A stretch of 64,000 bases of DNA from Peptoniphilaceae bacterium AMB_02 (lineage in GTDB: Bacteria > Bacillota > Clostridia > Tissierellales > Peptoniphilaceae). The notes under the pieces are model-generated. The model did not search any database. It had not been told where the DNA came from and saw only the letters and a program-made list of their open reading frames with translations. The position numbers and the translations under genes are program-made. The stretch is taken from assembly GCA_036321625.1 (NCBI GenBank), contig CP143259.1, positions 1,910,001-1,974,000 of the forward strand, given 5' to 3'. Positions 43,557 to 52,677 of this stretch are shown piece by piece (position 1 is the stretch's first letter; every line of letters begins with the position of its first letter).

Positions 43557-44462
43557 ATGATTTATTTTACAATTGCTTCGGTCATAGCTCTTATAATAGT
43601 CTCAGTTTTATTGTATCTTCATGTCCAAAATAAAAAGAGTATGACAAAACAGATAAGAGATATAATTGAATTTGAACAAACAAACTACAAAGTTCAGGAC
43701 CTAGTCCCGCTCAAAACTTATAGTGAACTAAATTTTGAGATAAATAGACTACTTGAAAACATAACAAATGACAGAATCCAGTTCAATAAAAAGACCAAAG
43801 CATATCAAGAGGAAGTGCTCAATATTTCACATGATTTGAGAACACCCCTGACGTCAATGAAGGGATTTATGGATATTATTGAATCGAAATATCGAAATGG
43901 TGAAGATATTAGCGAGTATTTAGCAATTGTAGACAATAAAATTGAAGTCCTCAACAATCTGGTGGAAACTTTTTATGAAATATCTCAAATTGAGTCGGAT
44001 GACTATTTAATAGAACCTGAGTTTTTAAATTTAAACGAACTGATATCCGATACCATGCTTGCATTTTACGGCGATTTTGAGATGAAGAAATTGGATGTCG
44101 AAATGAACCTTTCAGACGCATTACCGGATCTTTACCTGGACAGAAAGCTAGTCCTCCGTGTAATAACCAATATAATACAAAATATCTTAAAATACGGGAA
44201 AACTCACTGTGGAGTAAAAACAATATCTGCTGAAAATGCAATTCAATTGGTCTTCATAAACGACATAAGTGAAGATCTCGCACTAAATGAAGACCTTGAG
44301 AAAATCTTTAACAGATCCTATACAGCAGATAGTTCTAGAACCAAAGGCAGCCTCGGACTGGGTCTTGTAATAGTAAAAAAACTGGTAGAACTACAAAATG
44401 GTAGAATATCTCCACAACTGGAAGATAATATCTTCCGAATAACCATCGAATTTAAAAAGTAA
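43557..44462 (+). CDS. Sensor histidine kinase
   Basis: Sensor of 301 residues with one N-terminal membrane segment (about 1-22), no extracellular domain to speak of, the H-box SHDLRTPLTSMKGF near 93-106, an N-box IITNIIQNILKYG near 203 and G-box LGLGLVIVKKL near 275. The lack of an outside sensor domain is typical of intramembrane-sensing kinases that work together with a BceAB/BcrAB-like transporter. Its response regulator is the first gene of this unit. An atypical start context is possible, since the ribosome site is AGAGGA. Confidence 0.9.
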   Translation: MIYFTIASVIALIIVSVLLYLHVQNKKSMTKQIRDIIEFEQTNYKVQDLVPLKTYSELNFEINRLLENITNDRIQFNKKTKAYQEEVLNISHDLRTPLTSMKGFMDIIESKYRNGEDISEYLAIVDNKIEVLNNLVETFYEISQIESDDYLIEPEFLNLNELISDTMLAFYGDFEMKKLDVEMNLSDALPDLYLDRKLVLRVITNIIQNILKYGKTHCGVKTISAENAIQLVFINDISEDLALNEDLEKIFNRSYTADSSRTKGSLGLGLVIVKKLVELQNGRISPQLEDNIFRITIEFKK

Positions 44463-44470
44463 AAACCTAT

Positions 44471-44516
44471 AAAAAGATAGCCGAAATTATACAAATAATT
44501 GAGGCTATCTTTTTTT
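44471..44516. terminator. Terminator between the histidine kinase and MFS genes
   Basis: AAAGATAGCC pairs with GGCTATCTTT, with an inner AATTAT/ATAATT pair, and ends in a long T-run on the plus side. The converging MFS gene stops 22 bases further on. Confidence 0.9.
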
Positions 44517-44538
44517 GCGATAAGTATTAAGATTTTAA

Positions 44539-45789
44539 TTATCTTGCTTCACTTATTCTTTCTGCTTGTACTTCATTTAAACTACCCATTTTCTTTAAAG
44601 CCCCTTGTAGCATCCAATAACAAGACACCAGCATTATCAAAACTCCAAAAAACTTAATTACATCTGTTAATATAAAATATTTCCCTAAAAATCCACCTAA
44701 TAGTGCTCCTAATGGTGCAAGAGCCACGGACAATCCAATCATTCCTCCCATTGCACCGGCAACGCTCTCTTTTGGAATCATAAGCTGAACTATGGTTTGA
44801 GAATAGATATTTAACATACCGATAAAAACCCAGCCCGCTGTAAAAAGGAGTATGGTAATAATGCTGTTTGATGCATGCATAGAATCAAATAAACTCATCC
44901 CCATCCAAGCTAAACCTGCCAATGCAATACCATATATATATACTTTCCCAAGTTTTATTTTTTTGACATACCCTAGATTTGCAATGAAAGAACCCAATAG
45001 TATCCCTATTCCTGAAGCACTTAAAAATAAACTATAGTAAAGTTCATTTTCTGAATATGCCGGAAGTATCGAATAGATTCCCGAGGCAGCAAAGTTTATT
45101 ATAATCACGCCTAATAGAAGTGGGAACAGGATTTCATTTTTCCACAGTTTTAACCCACTCTTCAGTCTTGAAAAATGGCTACTTATCAGATTTTCATTTT
45201 TACTAGAACTGCTTGAATTTACTTCTGAAACAGCCCTAGACAAAAATAGAAACAAAAAAGAGTTAATAAAAAAAGTCGCACTGTCTATATAGTAAGCACT
45301 CATTAGACCGTATGCTAAGATGACAACACCGCTTAGTGCATTAAAAATAGCATCTGTCCCTTGATATGCAATACTGAAAAGTGAGTTTGCAGCAATCAGT
45401 TTACTTTCATCCATAATCTTTGGTAAAAGGGATAGCTGACCCGGATACACTAACTGGTTTATAAAGCTGACAATCGGCATTATAATAAGAACATGGTAGA
45501 CTTCTAATGCTCCCATAATTTTAAGAAGCGGAATGATTAAAAGCAATATACCTTGGCACAATTGCGAAAGTATTAAAAATCTCTTCATATTGATTCTATC
45601 TAGTATAGGACTTAGTATGAGCTGAAAGATTCCCATTATCGATGTCAAGAAAAGTGCCAAGCCGGTATATAAAGTCGACCCGGTCATATTGTAAACCAGA
45701 GACATCGTTGCAATCGTATAGATACTGTCTCCAAAATTAGTGATAAACCTTCCCAACAAAAGCAATAAAAAATCATAATTCTTTAACAT
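44539..45789 (-). CDS. MFS transporter (macrolide-efflux-like)
   Basis: Major facilitator of 416 residues with 12 hydrophobic segments. The N terminus (FLLLLLGRFITNFGDSIYTI) and SILLDR-like SPILDRINMKR loop near residue 60 resemble the Mef/enterobactin-exporter group, suggesting drug or metabolite efflux. AAAGGAG precedes the ATG. Upstream lie a duplicated leader module with palindromes and an ArsR-like regulator gene, so it is likely controlled by that protein. No substrate can be assigned. Confidence 0.85.
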   Translation of the reverse strand: MLKNYDFLLLLLGRFITNFGDSIYTIATMSLVYNMTGSTLYTGLALFLTSIMGIFQLILSPILDRINMKRFLILSQLCQGILLLIIPLLKIMGALEVYHVLIIMPIVSFINQLVYPGQLSLLPKIMDESKLIAANSLFSIAYQGTDAIFNALSGVVILAYGLMSAYYIDSATFFINSFLFLFLSRAVSEVNSSSSSKNENLISSHFSRLKSGLKLWKNEILFPLLLGVIIINFAASGIYSILPAYSENELYYSLFLSASGIGILLGSFIANLGYVKKIKLGKVYIYGIALAGLAWMGMSLFDSMHASNSIITILLFTAGWVFIGMLNIYSQTIVQLMIPKESVAGAMGGMIGLSVALAPLGALLGGFLGKYFILTDVIKFFGVLIMLVSCYWMLQGALKKMGSLNEVQAERISEAR

Positions 45790-45804
45790 GTCGTTCTCCT
45801 TTAA

Positions 45805-45955
45805 CGTTGTAATTTATTTTTCTGTTTGCCATTTTTTTATGACCTCTCGGTCATTTAAGTAATCATAAAATTATATGCATGTGTTTATATATTATTTATC
45901 GTTGTAATTATTTTTACTGTTAGCCTTTTTTAATGACCCTTTAAAGGGTCATTAA
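45805..45955. promoter_or_regulatory. Duplicated regulatory module with two palindromes
   Basis: Two imperfect direct repeats of about 40 bases (CGTTGTAATT... at 45805-45844 and 45900-45938) each end in ATGACC and run into a palindrome: ATGACC/GGTCAT at 45839-45854 and a 26-base perfect palindrome at 45930-45955 centred on CCCTTTAAAGGG. The second overlaps the ArsR-like stop codon. Neither is followed by T on the gene strand, so they look like operators rather than terminators. Confidence 0.6.
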
Positions 45956-46380
45956 TCAATCTTCCATAGATTAAATCTTATACTGTCTTTTCCTCCATTG
46001 TCCACTGAGTATCTTTTTACCAATTCTTTAAATTCGGACATGAACTGTTTTTCATCATCCATAGAAATGCTGAAAACCTCACTTTCCCCATTTAGAAAAT
46101 TACTAAAAATACTCGGGTCCGGAACAAAAGCAAGAGCTGTCGGAAGATAGTATTTTTGTACTATACCATTTACCATATCAGTGTCCACAACTTCAATAAA
46201 ACCCATATCTTCCATAATTTTCAGATGATAATGTATCCTGCTTCTAGGAATCCCCAGTGAGTTTGCAATCTCTTGACTGTTTTGTGGAGTCTTCCCAAGC
46301 TTCATCAGGATATCTACCCTTAGTGGATCACTTAATGCCTTAAGTTCCTCTAAATCACTTATATAGTATATTTCTTTCAT
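45952..46380 (-). CDS. ArsR-like winged-helix transcriptional regulator
   Basis: Helix-turn-helix regulator of 142 residues. The DNA-binding part is at 5-75: LEELKALSDPLRVDILMKLG, then NSQEIANSLGIPRSRIHYHLKIMEDMG, the usual ArsR-type winged helix. The rest (76-142) has no Cys-rich metal site, so it probably senses something other than a metal or is dimerisation only. The start is uncertain between ATG 46380 (preferred) and ATG 46395; neither has a strong ribosome site. It lies upstream of the MFS gene in the same direction, separated by the palindromic module. Confidence 0.8.
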   Translation of the reverse strand: MKEIYYISDLEELKALSDPLRVDILMKLGKTPQNSQEIANSLGIPRSRIHYHLKIMEDMGFIEVVDTDMVNGIVQKYYLPTALAFVPDPSIFSNFLNGESEVFSISMDDEKQFMSEFKELVKRYSVDNGGKDSIRFNLWKID

Positions 46381-46529
46381 ATAAAACACATCCATTTAAT
46401 TATATTCTATTACTTATAAACTAGTATACAATATAAAATAGTTACTGTCAAATATATTTTATCGTTTATTAACTATTTTACGTTTGATTTATTCTTTATG
46501 ATTTGATTTCTTTCTTTGATTGTTTTGTA

Positions 46530-48224
46530 TTATTTTTTGTTCGCAGAAAAATATAATTCTTTAAAGTATGAATGGTTTCTGATTAGCTCTTTAAACCTTC
46601 CTTCTCCAACTAAACGACCATGATTCAATACATATATTTTGTCATAATTTTCTATGATTTCTTTATTTAGTCTATGTGCTATGGAGATTATTGTTAGCTC
46701 TGAACTTAACAGCTTTTTCTCAATCTTCTCAAATGTATTTATGTCCAGGGCAGAAGTGGATTCATCTAATAGAATTATTTTCTTTTTGTTTAGTATTCCT
46801 CTTGCAAGAGATAATCTCTGTTTTTCTCCTCCGGAAAATGAGCTTGAATTCCTGTCTGTCTTGTATTCCTTTCCTCCTTCAAGTTCATATACTCTATTTT
46901 CAATCTCTGAGAAACTCAATGCAAAGTCTATATCTTCGTCTTCTATTGTTTCAAAAAGTGTGGTGTTTTCTTTTATACTACCATCAAAAAATACCGGTTT
47001 TTGAGGTACATATGAAATATTATCGTAAATATATTTAGAATCCAATGTCTTAAAATCTTCACCATCAATTGATATATCACCGGTATACATCGAAAAGAAT
47101 TTTAGTAACAGTTTTAAAATTGTGCTCTTACCCGATCCACTGCCTCCAACTATTAAATATTTTTTCCCTATCTCAAAATCCAATGAGATGTCCTTTAATA
47201 TTTCTTTATTACCGAGTGTTAAGATCACATTTTTAAAAGATATATTGTTTTTTATTGGATTGCTTGGAATTTTAAACTTTTTATCAGATTTTACATATAT
47301 ATGTTTTTCTATATAATCATCGCATCCTTTTATCTTAGGTAGAAGACTACTGATTCCAGATAATGGACCTAGAATATTTCCGGACAAAAAGCTTATCGTA
47401 AATACTTGTCCTATTGTCAAAAAACCCGATATTCCCAAATACATGGCAACTAGTAGAGAGCTGAATACTACAATTAATGCTGATATATTTCCAACCATCG
47501 ACACTATATCTATAAATCGAAAGGCATCCCTCTTATTTAATGCCATCTGATCATTACTGTCCATATGTTTATTTATTGCTTTGTCTTGTGCATTGTATGT
47601 TTTAAATACTTCATAACCCGAAATTATTTCATTTAAACTCATAGTATATGATTGCATACTGGCATTATATTTAGCGACTTTATTCCTTAATTTACCCATA
47701 AACATTTTAGGAAGTAATATTGGAAGTAAACCTATTACTAGGATGAATAAAGTTATATATGGACTTATTACCATTAATGTATATAGGGTTACAACTAGTA
47801 CTATCATCTGATTTATCAATAAAAAGATAGGTTCAAAGAACTGTTTTTCCAGTAAATTTATCTCATTTATTAGTAGTGAACTATAATAAGAAGGCTCTTT
47901 GGAGATTAAGTATGCCATTTCTTTATTAATATTCTCTCTAAATATTTCCGTTCTTGTATAAAACAGTATTTTAGAGTAACACTTTTTTTCAAGTAGTTTG
48001 GATATTAGATATAAAACGAGAGTCAGAGTTAGTACGTATAATACTCTAATTAGATATAATCTAAATTGATTTTCATCTTTTAAAGCTATGTCAAAGCCTT
48101 TCCCCATCAATTTAGTAACTTCGGTAATGAAAATTGTATAGGCAAATAGAGCGATAATCATCATTGTCAGAATTATTTTGTTTGTTATGAAAGCTCTAAC
48201 TAAAACACTGTTTTTCTTATTCAT
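46530..48224 (-). CDS. ABC exporter half-transporter 2 of the peptide locus
   Basis: Half-transporter of 564 residues: a six-helix membrane domain (about 15-310) and an NBD (about 335-564) with Walker A GGSGSGKST near 371, signature SFSGGEKQRLSLARG near 478, Walker B IILLDEST near 498 and H-loop SIAHR near 528. There is no N-terminal C39 peptidase. The start at 48224 shows GGTGAT four bases before ATG and overlaps the end of the previous gene by 8 bases, as also seen in the symporter pair, so translation is coupled. With its partner it would form a heterodimeric exporter. Confidence 0.88.
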   Translation of the reverse strand: MNKKNSVLVRAFITNKIILTMMIIALFAYTIFITEVTKLMGKGFDIALKDENQFRLYLIRVLYVLTLTLVLYLISKLLEKKCYSKILFYTRTEIFRENINKEMAYLISKEPSYYSSLLINEINLLEKQFFEPIFLLINQMIVLVVTLYTLMVISPYITLFILVIGLLPILLPKMFMGKLRNKVAKYNASMQSYTMSLNEIISGYEVFKTYNAQDKAINKHMDSNDQMALNKRDAFRFIDIVSMVGNISALIVVFSSLLVAMYLGISGFLTIGQVFTISFLSGNILGPLSGISSLLPKIKGCDDYIEKHIYVKSDKKFKIPSNPIKNNISFKNVILTLGNKEILKDISLDFEIGKKYLIVGGSGSGKSTILKLLLKFFSMYTGDISIDGEDFKTLDSKYIYDNISYVPQKPVFFDGSIKENTTLFETIEDEDIDFALSFSEIENRVYELEGGKEYKTDRNSSSFSGGEKQRLSLARGILNKKKIILLDESTSALDINTFEKIEKKLLSSELTIISIAHRLNKEIIENYDKIYVLNHGRLVGEGRFKELIRNHSYFKELYFSANKK

Positions 48225-49917
48225 GTTTATCACCATTATTCTCGAATTTTAATTTTTCCAAGCCATGACTGTTATTGTTCAACAGTTCTTCATAACTTCC
48301 ACTTTCATTTACTTTCCCATTCTTTAAGAATAAAATTTCATCATATTCACGAATTAAGTGATTTACTCGATGTGAAATAGAAAAAATTGTTCTGTCGGAC
48401 TCCAACAACTTCTGTTCAACTTCCAGTGCTTTTATATTATCTAAGGCAGATAATGCTTCATCCATTATTAAGATTTCCTTATCCATAACTATTGCTCTCG
48501 CAATTGATATTCTCTGTTTTTCACCTCCGGATAAGTTTGAGCCTCCTTCTTTGACCGGTTCGTAAATTCCACGTTCAAATGATTTTACAAGTTCACTCAA
48601 ACCTGATATTCCTACAGCTTTTTCCACAGACTCATCAGGGATATCTTCATTAAATAGAGTAATATTATCCTTCAAATTTCCATTCATCACAAAGACATTT
48701 TGATCTATAAAAGCTATCTTATCCCAAAACTTTTCAATATTTAGCTCTTTTAACTCAGTGTCATCTATAAGGACTTTTCCTTCATAGTCTTCCTCATACC
48801 CCATTAAAACTTTTAAAAAGGTTGATTTGCCAGATCCACTTTCTCCAAAGATGATATATTTCTTGCCCTTCTCAAATCTATAATTGAAATTATTAAGCAC
48901 TTCATTATTACCATATGAGAAGCTAAGATTATTGAAAGTAATCTGTTTATTAAACTCGAAGTCAGTTCCTACTGAGTCTTTATTTTTTATATTCTTCTCT
49001 AAAATCTGATTAATCTCTCCTCTGATTTTCTTTGTAGAGTCAATCATGGATAAATTTATAAGTATCTTGGATAATGGTTCTCCAATATTATTTACATATC
49101 CAAATAGCACCGTTGCAAGTGACAATAAGAGTATTCCGTTTATGCTGTCATTTACAAAAAACAATAATGATACAACTTTTACTATGTATACTGCCAAGAG
49201 AATAAATGTATTATTTGTCGCCTTCCATCTCTCTTCGTATAACCTGATATCTTCATAATTTTTTACATCTGTTATGTACTTATTTATAAAAACATCATCC
49301 TTATTGTATGTCTTGATTAATTCTATGCCCTCAGAATATTCCAAGGTCTTTTCTGTTAAAACTCCTAAACCCTTAGCAGTTTTTTGCCCTGAATCATTTA
49401 TTACCTTCCTAAATATAAATTTCTGAATTACTGATGGAATTAAAAGTATTAAAACCAGAAACACATACCTGATATTGATTCTCCCTATTGCCACTAACAT
49501 AATTAAAAACATCGATAGACTATTTATTATATTTAGATAAGCTTCTAGGAATAATGATTCCAACTTTTCAACATCATTGATAATTACCGATAATAGATTC
49601 CTCTCTTTCAGCTTTCTAGCCTCGGAAAAACTTGTCGAAAAAAATTTTCTTATAATGTCTTCTCTTAGTTTCTTAGAAAACTTATAAATGATATTTCTTT
49701 TAACAAAGATACCTATGATATCCAAAATGAAAAGTGTTGCAATAACCAGCATTGTATAAATAGTTATCTGGTATGCCGCATCCATATTTGAAGATTGTAC
49801 TGTCTCTGTAATAAGTCCATAGATTTGAAACAATACCACTCCAACAAGTCCTGTTATAACTGAGAAAATTGTATATATTAGAATATGTGTATTTATTTTT
49901 TTAATATTGTTTTTCAA
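48217..49917 (-). CDS. ABC exporter half-transporter 1 of the peptide locus
   Basis: Half-transporter of 566 residues with a membrane domain (about 15-300) and NBD: Walker A GESGSGKST near 367, signature NLSGGEKQRISIARAI near 475, Walker B ILIMDEALSALD near 497 and H-loop SISHR. A TTG start at 49917 is preferred because it is preceded by GGTGAT at the same spacing as in the next gene; a GTG at 49926 is the alternative. It starts about 20 bases after the M16/radical SAM gene. It lacks a peptidase domain, so leader removal would fall to the M16 enzyme upstream. Confidence 0.87.
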   Translation of the reverse strand: MKNNIKKINTHILIYTIFSVITGLVGVVLFQIYGLITETVQSSNMDAAYQITIYTMLVIATLFILDIIGIFVKRNIIYKFSKKLREDIIRKFFSTSFSEARKLKERNLLSVIINDVEKLESLFLEAYLNIINSLSMFLIMLVAIGRINIRYVFLVLILLIPSVIQKFIFRKVINDSGQKTAKGLGVLTEKTLEYSEGIELIKTYNKDDVFINKYITDVKNYEDIRLYEERWKATNNTFILLAVYIVKVVSLLFFVNDSINGILLLSLATVLFGYVNNIGEPLSKILINLSMIDSTKKIRGEINQILEKNIKNKDSVGTDFEFNKQITFNNLSFSYGNNEVLNNFNYRFEKGKKYIIFGESGSGKSTFLKVLMGYEEDYEGKVLIDDTELKELNIEKFWDKIAFIDQNVFVMNGNLKDNITLFNEDIPDESVEKAVGISGLSELVKSFERGIYEPVKEGGSNLSGGEKQRISIARAIVMDKEILIMDEALSALDNIKALEVEQKLLESDRTIFSISHRVNHLIREYDEILFLKNGKVNESGSYEELLNNNSHGLEKLKFENNGDKHE

Positions 49918-49938
49918 AGATATCACCGTCTTTTGTAA

Positions 49939-52368
49939 TTATAATACTCTTCTAACATCAATTATAGCATTCTTGTTCATTCTAAGTTCTATTTCAATAG
50001 GTTCCTCAATTTCTTCTTGATTCAAACTCATTTTTTGTAATTTTATAACATTAACCGGGAACTTTATTCTCTGAATCTCCTTCTTTTCTAAGGCAAAAAA
50101 ATACAAGCTTTTCCCTAATTCAAACATTACATCTAAGTGTTGATCATTTATTTTCTTCTTTAATCTGTTTTTAATTATTTCAATCATTTTCACATTATTA
50201 TCCCTTAATTCTTTGTACAAATCTATATCTTTTTTTGACTCTCTTAAGGTCTCAATACTATGTATGATTAAATCTTCGTTATTTTTATACATTCTTAAAT
50301 AATCATTATTATACGCTTCTGAGTATTTCTTATATATATACTTAAAGTACTTATTCATGAATAATAAATTTGCTACAAAGATATCTAGATGTTTGAAATT
50401 CAGTCTAATCTCAGTATCATAGGTATAAAAATTCGAAAACAATGCTTTATGCTTTCTTATCAACTCAACCATTTCACTTAAATATCTTTCTTCGGCAGGA
50501 AAAGCATTGATGTTTTTTTCATCAAAATACAGTAAATTTTTAGTTTTTCTCATTTCTTCGGTTTTTGGTAAAACCATTAAAGGATGCATTTGTATATTAG
50601 TAATTCCTAACTCTAACATTTTTGATACAAGTCGCATCGAATCTTCTAGGTCTTCTATAGATTCATCTAAGAAGCCATATATAAATGAACACGTCACTCT
50701 ATACCCTTTCATGGCCAGATAGCTTGTTTTTAACAATATATCATCTATTTTTATGTTTTTGTTTATTATTCTTTGCATTTTAGCTGAACCCGTTTCAATC
50801 CCTAGGTATATATTTCTACAGCCCGCTTCATACATAATATCAATTATTTCTTTACTTAGAGTATCAACTCTAGCAGAACATCCCCATTCTATATCTAACT
50901 TCTGTTTAATCATTTTCTCGCATACAGATCTAACTAATTTTTTATTGAGAGTAAACAAATCATGATTAAAAGAATATCTTTTTATACCGTATTTGTTCTT
51001 AATATATTTTATCTCTGCTACAATATCATCTGGACTTTTCAACCTATACTTTCTTTTCCAATAATAACTAGTACAACAGTAACTACATGAAAATGGACAT
51101 CCTCTTCCAACATCTACTGGATAATAATATATATCATCTTTCAAATATCTATCCAATATATTTTCATCAATTAAAGGAATTGTTTTTAAGTCCACTAGTT
51201 CAGTATGCATAATATTATTAAATATCTTATTTCTAATTTCTCGTTCTAAAGGTTCTACTTTGCCATGGATTGCCATGTTTCCTAAATGGAATAGTTTACT
51301 TTCTAGACTTGTCATGTTCAAGTTTTTTGTCGTAATAAGTTTTCTTTTTGCCATTGTCAATTCTTCATCACTCACACCGCTAAAAGTTATCTTATTTAAT
51401 TCTTCAATAACTACCTTAAAAACCTCCTTGCTTTTAGATTTTTCAAAAACCGATGTTAACCCTAGTGTGCAACAATCCTTATACTTCGCTACAAATCCAC
51501 CCATAATATAAACTAAACTTCTTACCTCTCTTAACTCTTTATATAACCTATTACTTAAAATAGGGTCAGCTAAGATTATTGAGAGTAATTCTGTATATAA
51601 TACTTCATTATTAGCGTATATAGGAATTCTAAATCCAATAGATGCAGTGTTGTTATTAGTTACACTATTGTTATCATAATATACGCCAGTTTCATTATCA
51701 GGTAACTCACTATAAACTTTGGTCGATCTGTCTTCTAAACTTTGAAATTTCTCATAAATTAAGTGTTTTAATTCAGAGTAATCTATATCTCCAACTACAA
51801 TAATAATTGTATTCTCGGGTGTATATGTATCCCAAACTAACTGTTCTACCTCATCTATCGTAAAATTATTTAAATTTTGAATAGACCCTAGTATAAGCTT
51901 ACCTATATCAAAATTGCCATACAAGGCTTGTCCTGTTCGTTCTGCTATCTGATTAAAAGATGAGAAAAAACTAGAAAGTTCTCTTTCTATAACTTTTTTT
52001 TCTTTTTCAAAAACAGTATTTTCAAATTTAAAATTTTTTATCATAGCTAACATAGTGTCAAGACAAATTCTAATATTATAACTCATAGTTTCAAAGTAAA
52101 ATCTAGTACACTCCTTAGTAGTCGATGCATTACACATGATTCCATTTTCATTTATTTCATTAAAACAATTTTTTAACTGAGTATTATGTATATTATTTCT
52201 ATTAAACACCATATGTTCTGCAACGTGTGAAATTCCATTATTATCTATATGTTCATTCCTACTTCCTTGTTTTATCCACATACCAATTCCGACAACTTTT
52301 GCTTTTGGTATTTTATGAAATATAACTTCAATCCCATTATCTAAAAAAAACGTAAATAATTCATTCAT
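49939..52368 (-). CDS. M16 peptidase fused to a radical SAM domain
   Basis: One 809-residue protein with two enzymes. The N-terminal part (1 to about 400) is an M16 insulinase/PqqF-like metallopeptidase with the inverted zinc motif HVAEH at 48-52 and downstream glutamates near 123-130, plus the second M16-like half. The C-terminal part carries the radical SAM cluster site CPFSCSYC (Cys424, Cys428, Cys431) in VGRGCPFSCSYCCTSYYWKR and an Elp3/MiaB-like barrel with DLFTLNKK and GIETGSAKM. No extra cysteine-rich (SPASM) region is seen at the end. AGGAG precedes the ATG. The gene follows a short hydrophobic peptide ORF and precedes two ABC exporters, so it probably modifies and cuts that peptide. 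Confidence 0.88.
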   Translation of the reverse strand: MNELFTFFLDNGIEVIFHKIPKAKVVGIGMWIKQGSRNEHIDNNGISHVAEHMVFNRNNIHNTQLKNCFNEINENGIMCNASTTKECTRFYFETMSYNIRICLDTMLAMIKNFKFENTVFEKEKKVIERELSSFFSSFNQIAERTGQALYGNFDIGKLILGSIQNLNNFTIDEVEQLVWDTYTPENTIIIVVGDIDYSELKHLIYEKFQSLEDRSTKVYSELPDNETGVYYDNNSVTNNNTASIGFRIPIYANNEVLYTELLSIILADPILSNRLYKELREVRSLVYIMGGFVAKYKDCCTLGLTSVFEKSKSKEVFKVVIEELNKITFSGVSDEELTMAKRKLITTKNLNMTSLESKLFHLGNMAIHGKVEPLEREIRNKIFNNIMHTELVDLKTIPLIDENILDRYLKDDIYYYPVDVGRGCPFSCSYCCTSYYWKRKYRLKSPDDIVAEIKYIKNKYGIKRYSFNHDLFTLNKKLVRSVCEKMIKQKLDIEWGCSARVDTLSKEIIDIMYEAGCRNIYLGIETGSAKMQRIINKNIKIDDILLKTSYLAMKGYRVTCSFIYGFLDESIEDLEDSMRLVSKMLELGITNIQMHPLMVLPKTEEMRKTKNLLYFDEKNINAFPAEERYLSEMVELIRKHKALFSNFYTYDTEIRLNFKHLDIFVANLLFMNKYFKYIYKKYSEAYNNDYLRMYKNNEDLIIHSIETLRESKKDIDLYKELRDNNVKMIEIIKNRLKKKINDQHLDVMFELGKSLYFFALEKKEIQRIKFPVNVIKLQKMSLNQEEIEEPIEIELRMNKNAIIDVRRVL

Positions 52369-52436
52369 TATTTTCTCCTATTTCCATATAGCTATCTATG
52401 TCTTTATACACTTGTAATTAACATCGTTTTCTCTCT

Positions 52437-52583
52437 TTATAGCTCATATCCCCCAATGTTAGAGTACTTTGTAGAATAATTATTGTCCTTTTCTACTACA
52501 TAAGAGTTTAAGCTTAAAAGATTTACAAAAACTACAAATAGTAGTAAAATTAAACATGAGTATGTTTTTAATAACTTTTTCAA
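52437..52583 (-). CDS. Short basic-hydrophobic peptide, candidate RiPP/signal precursor
   Basis: A 48-codon frame (positions 52583 to 52437) starts at TTG with GGAGGGG at ideal spacing. The product begins MKKLLKTYSC, has a strongly hydrophobic segment at about 11-25 (LILLLFVVFVNLL), then a hydrophilic tail of about 22 residues containing two Lys and several Tyr and Ser, ending SNIGGYEL. This shape (basic start, membrane segment, small polar tail) is that of a secreted or processed peptide precursor. The gap to the M16/radical SAM gene is 68 bases. It is divergent from an RRNPP-type regulator, a classical arrangement for signalling peptides. No homologue can be named from sequence alone. Confidence 0.75.
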   Translation of the reverse strand: MKKLLKTYSCLILLLFVVFVNLLSLNSYVVEKDNNYSTKYSNIGGYEL

Positions 52584-52677
52584 TTTTCCCCTCCACAAAT
52601 ATTATTACTAGGAAAATATTACAACGAAACACAACTTATTTCCAGTTGGAATTACAACTTGACAAGTAGGTGAATTT
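52584..52677. promoter_or_regulatory. Divergent promoter/operator region of the peptide and regulator genes
   Basis: Ninety-four bases separate the two starts. ACAAC occurs at 52621-52625, 52631-52635 and 52654-52658, and CAACT...AGTTG (52632-52648) forms an inverted pair. TAATAT on the minus strand at about 52616-52621 could be the -10 of the peptide operon. This is a compact place for the regulator to act on both directions. Confidence 0.5.

Noticed and set aside
45930-45955. Palindrome as a terminator of the ArsR-like gene
   Set aside because: On the gene strand it is followed by A-rich rather than T-rich sequence and is part of a duplicated leader.
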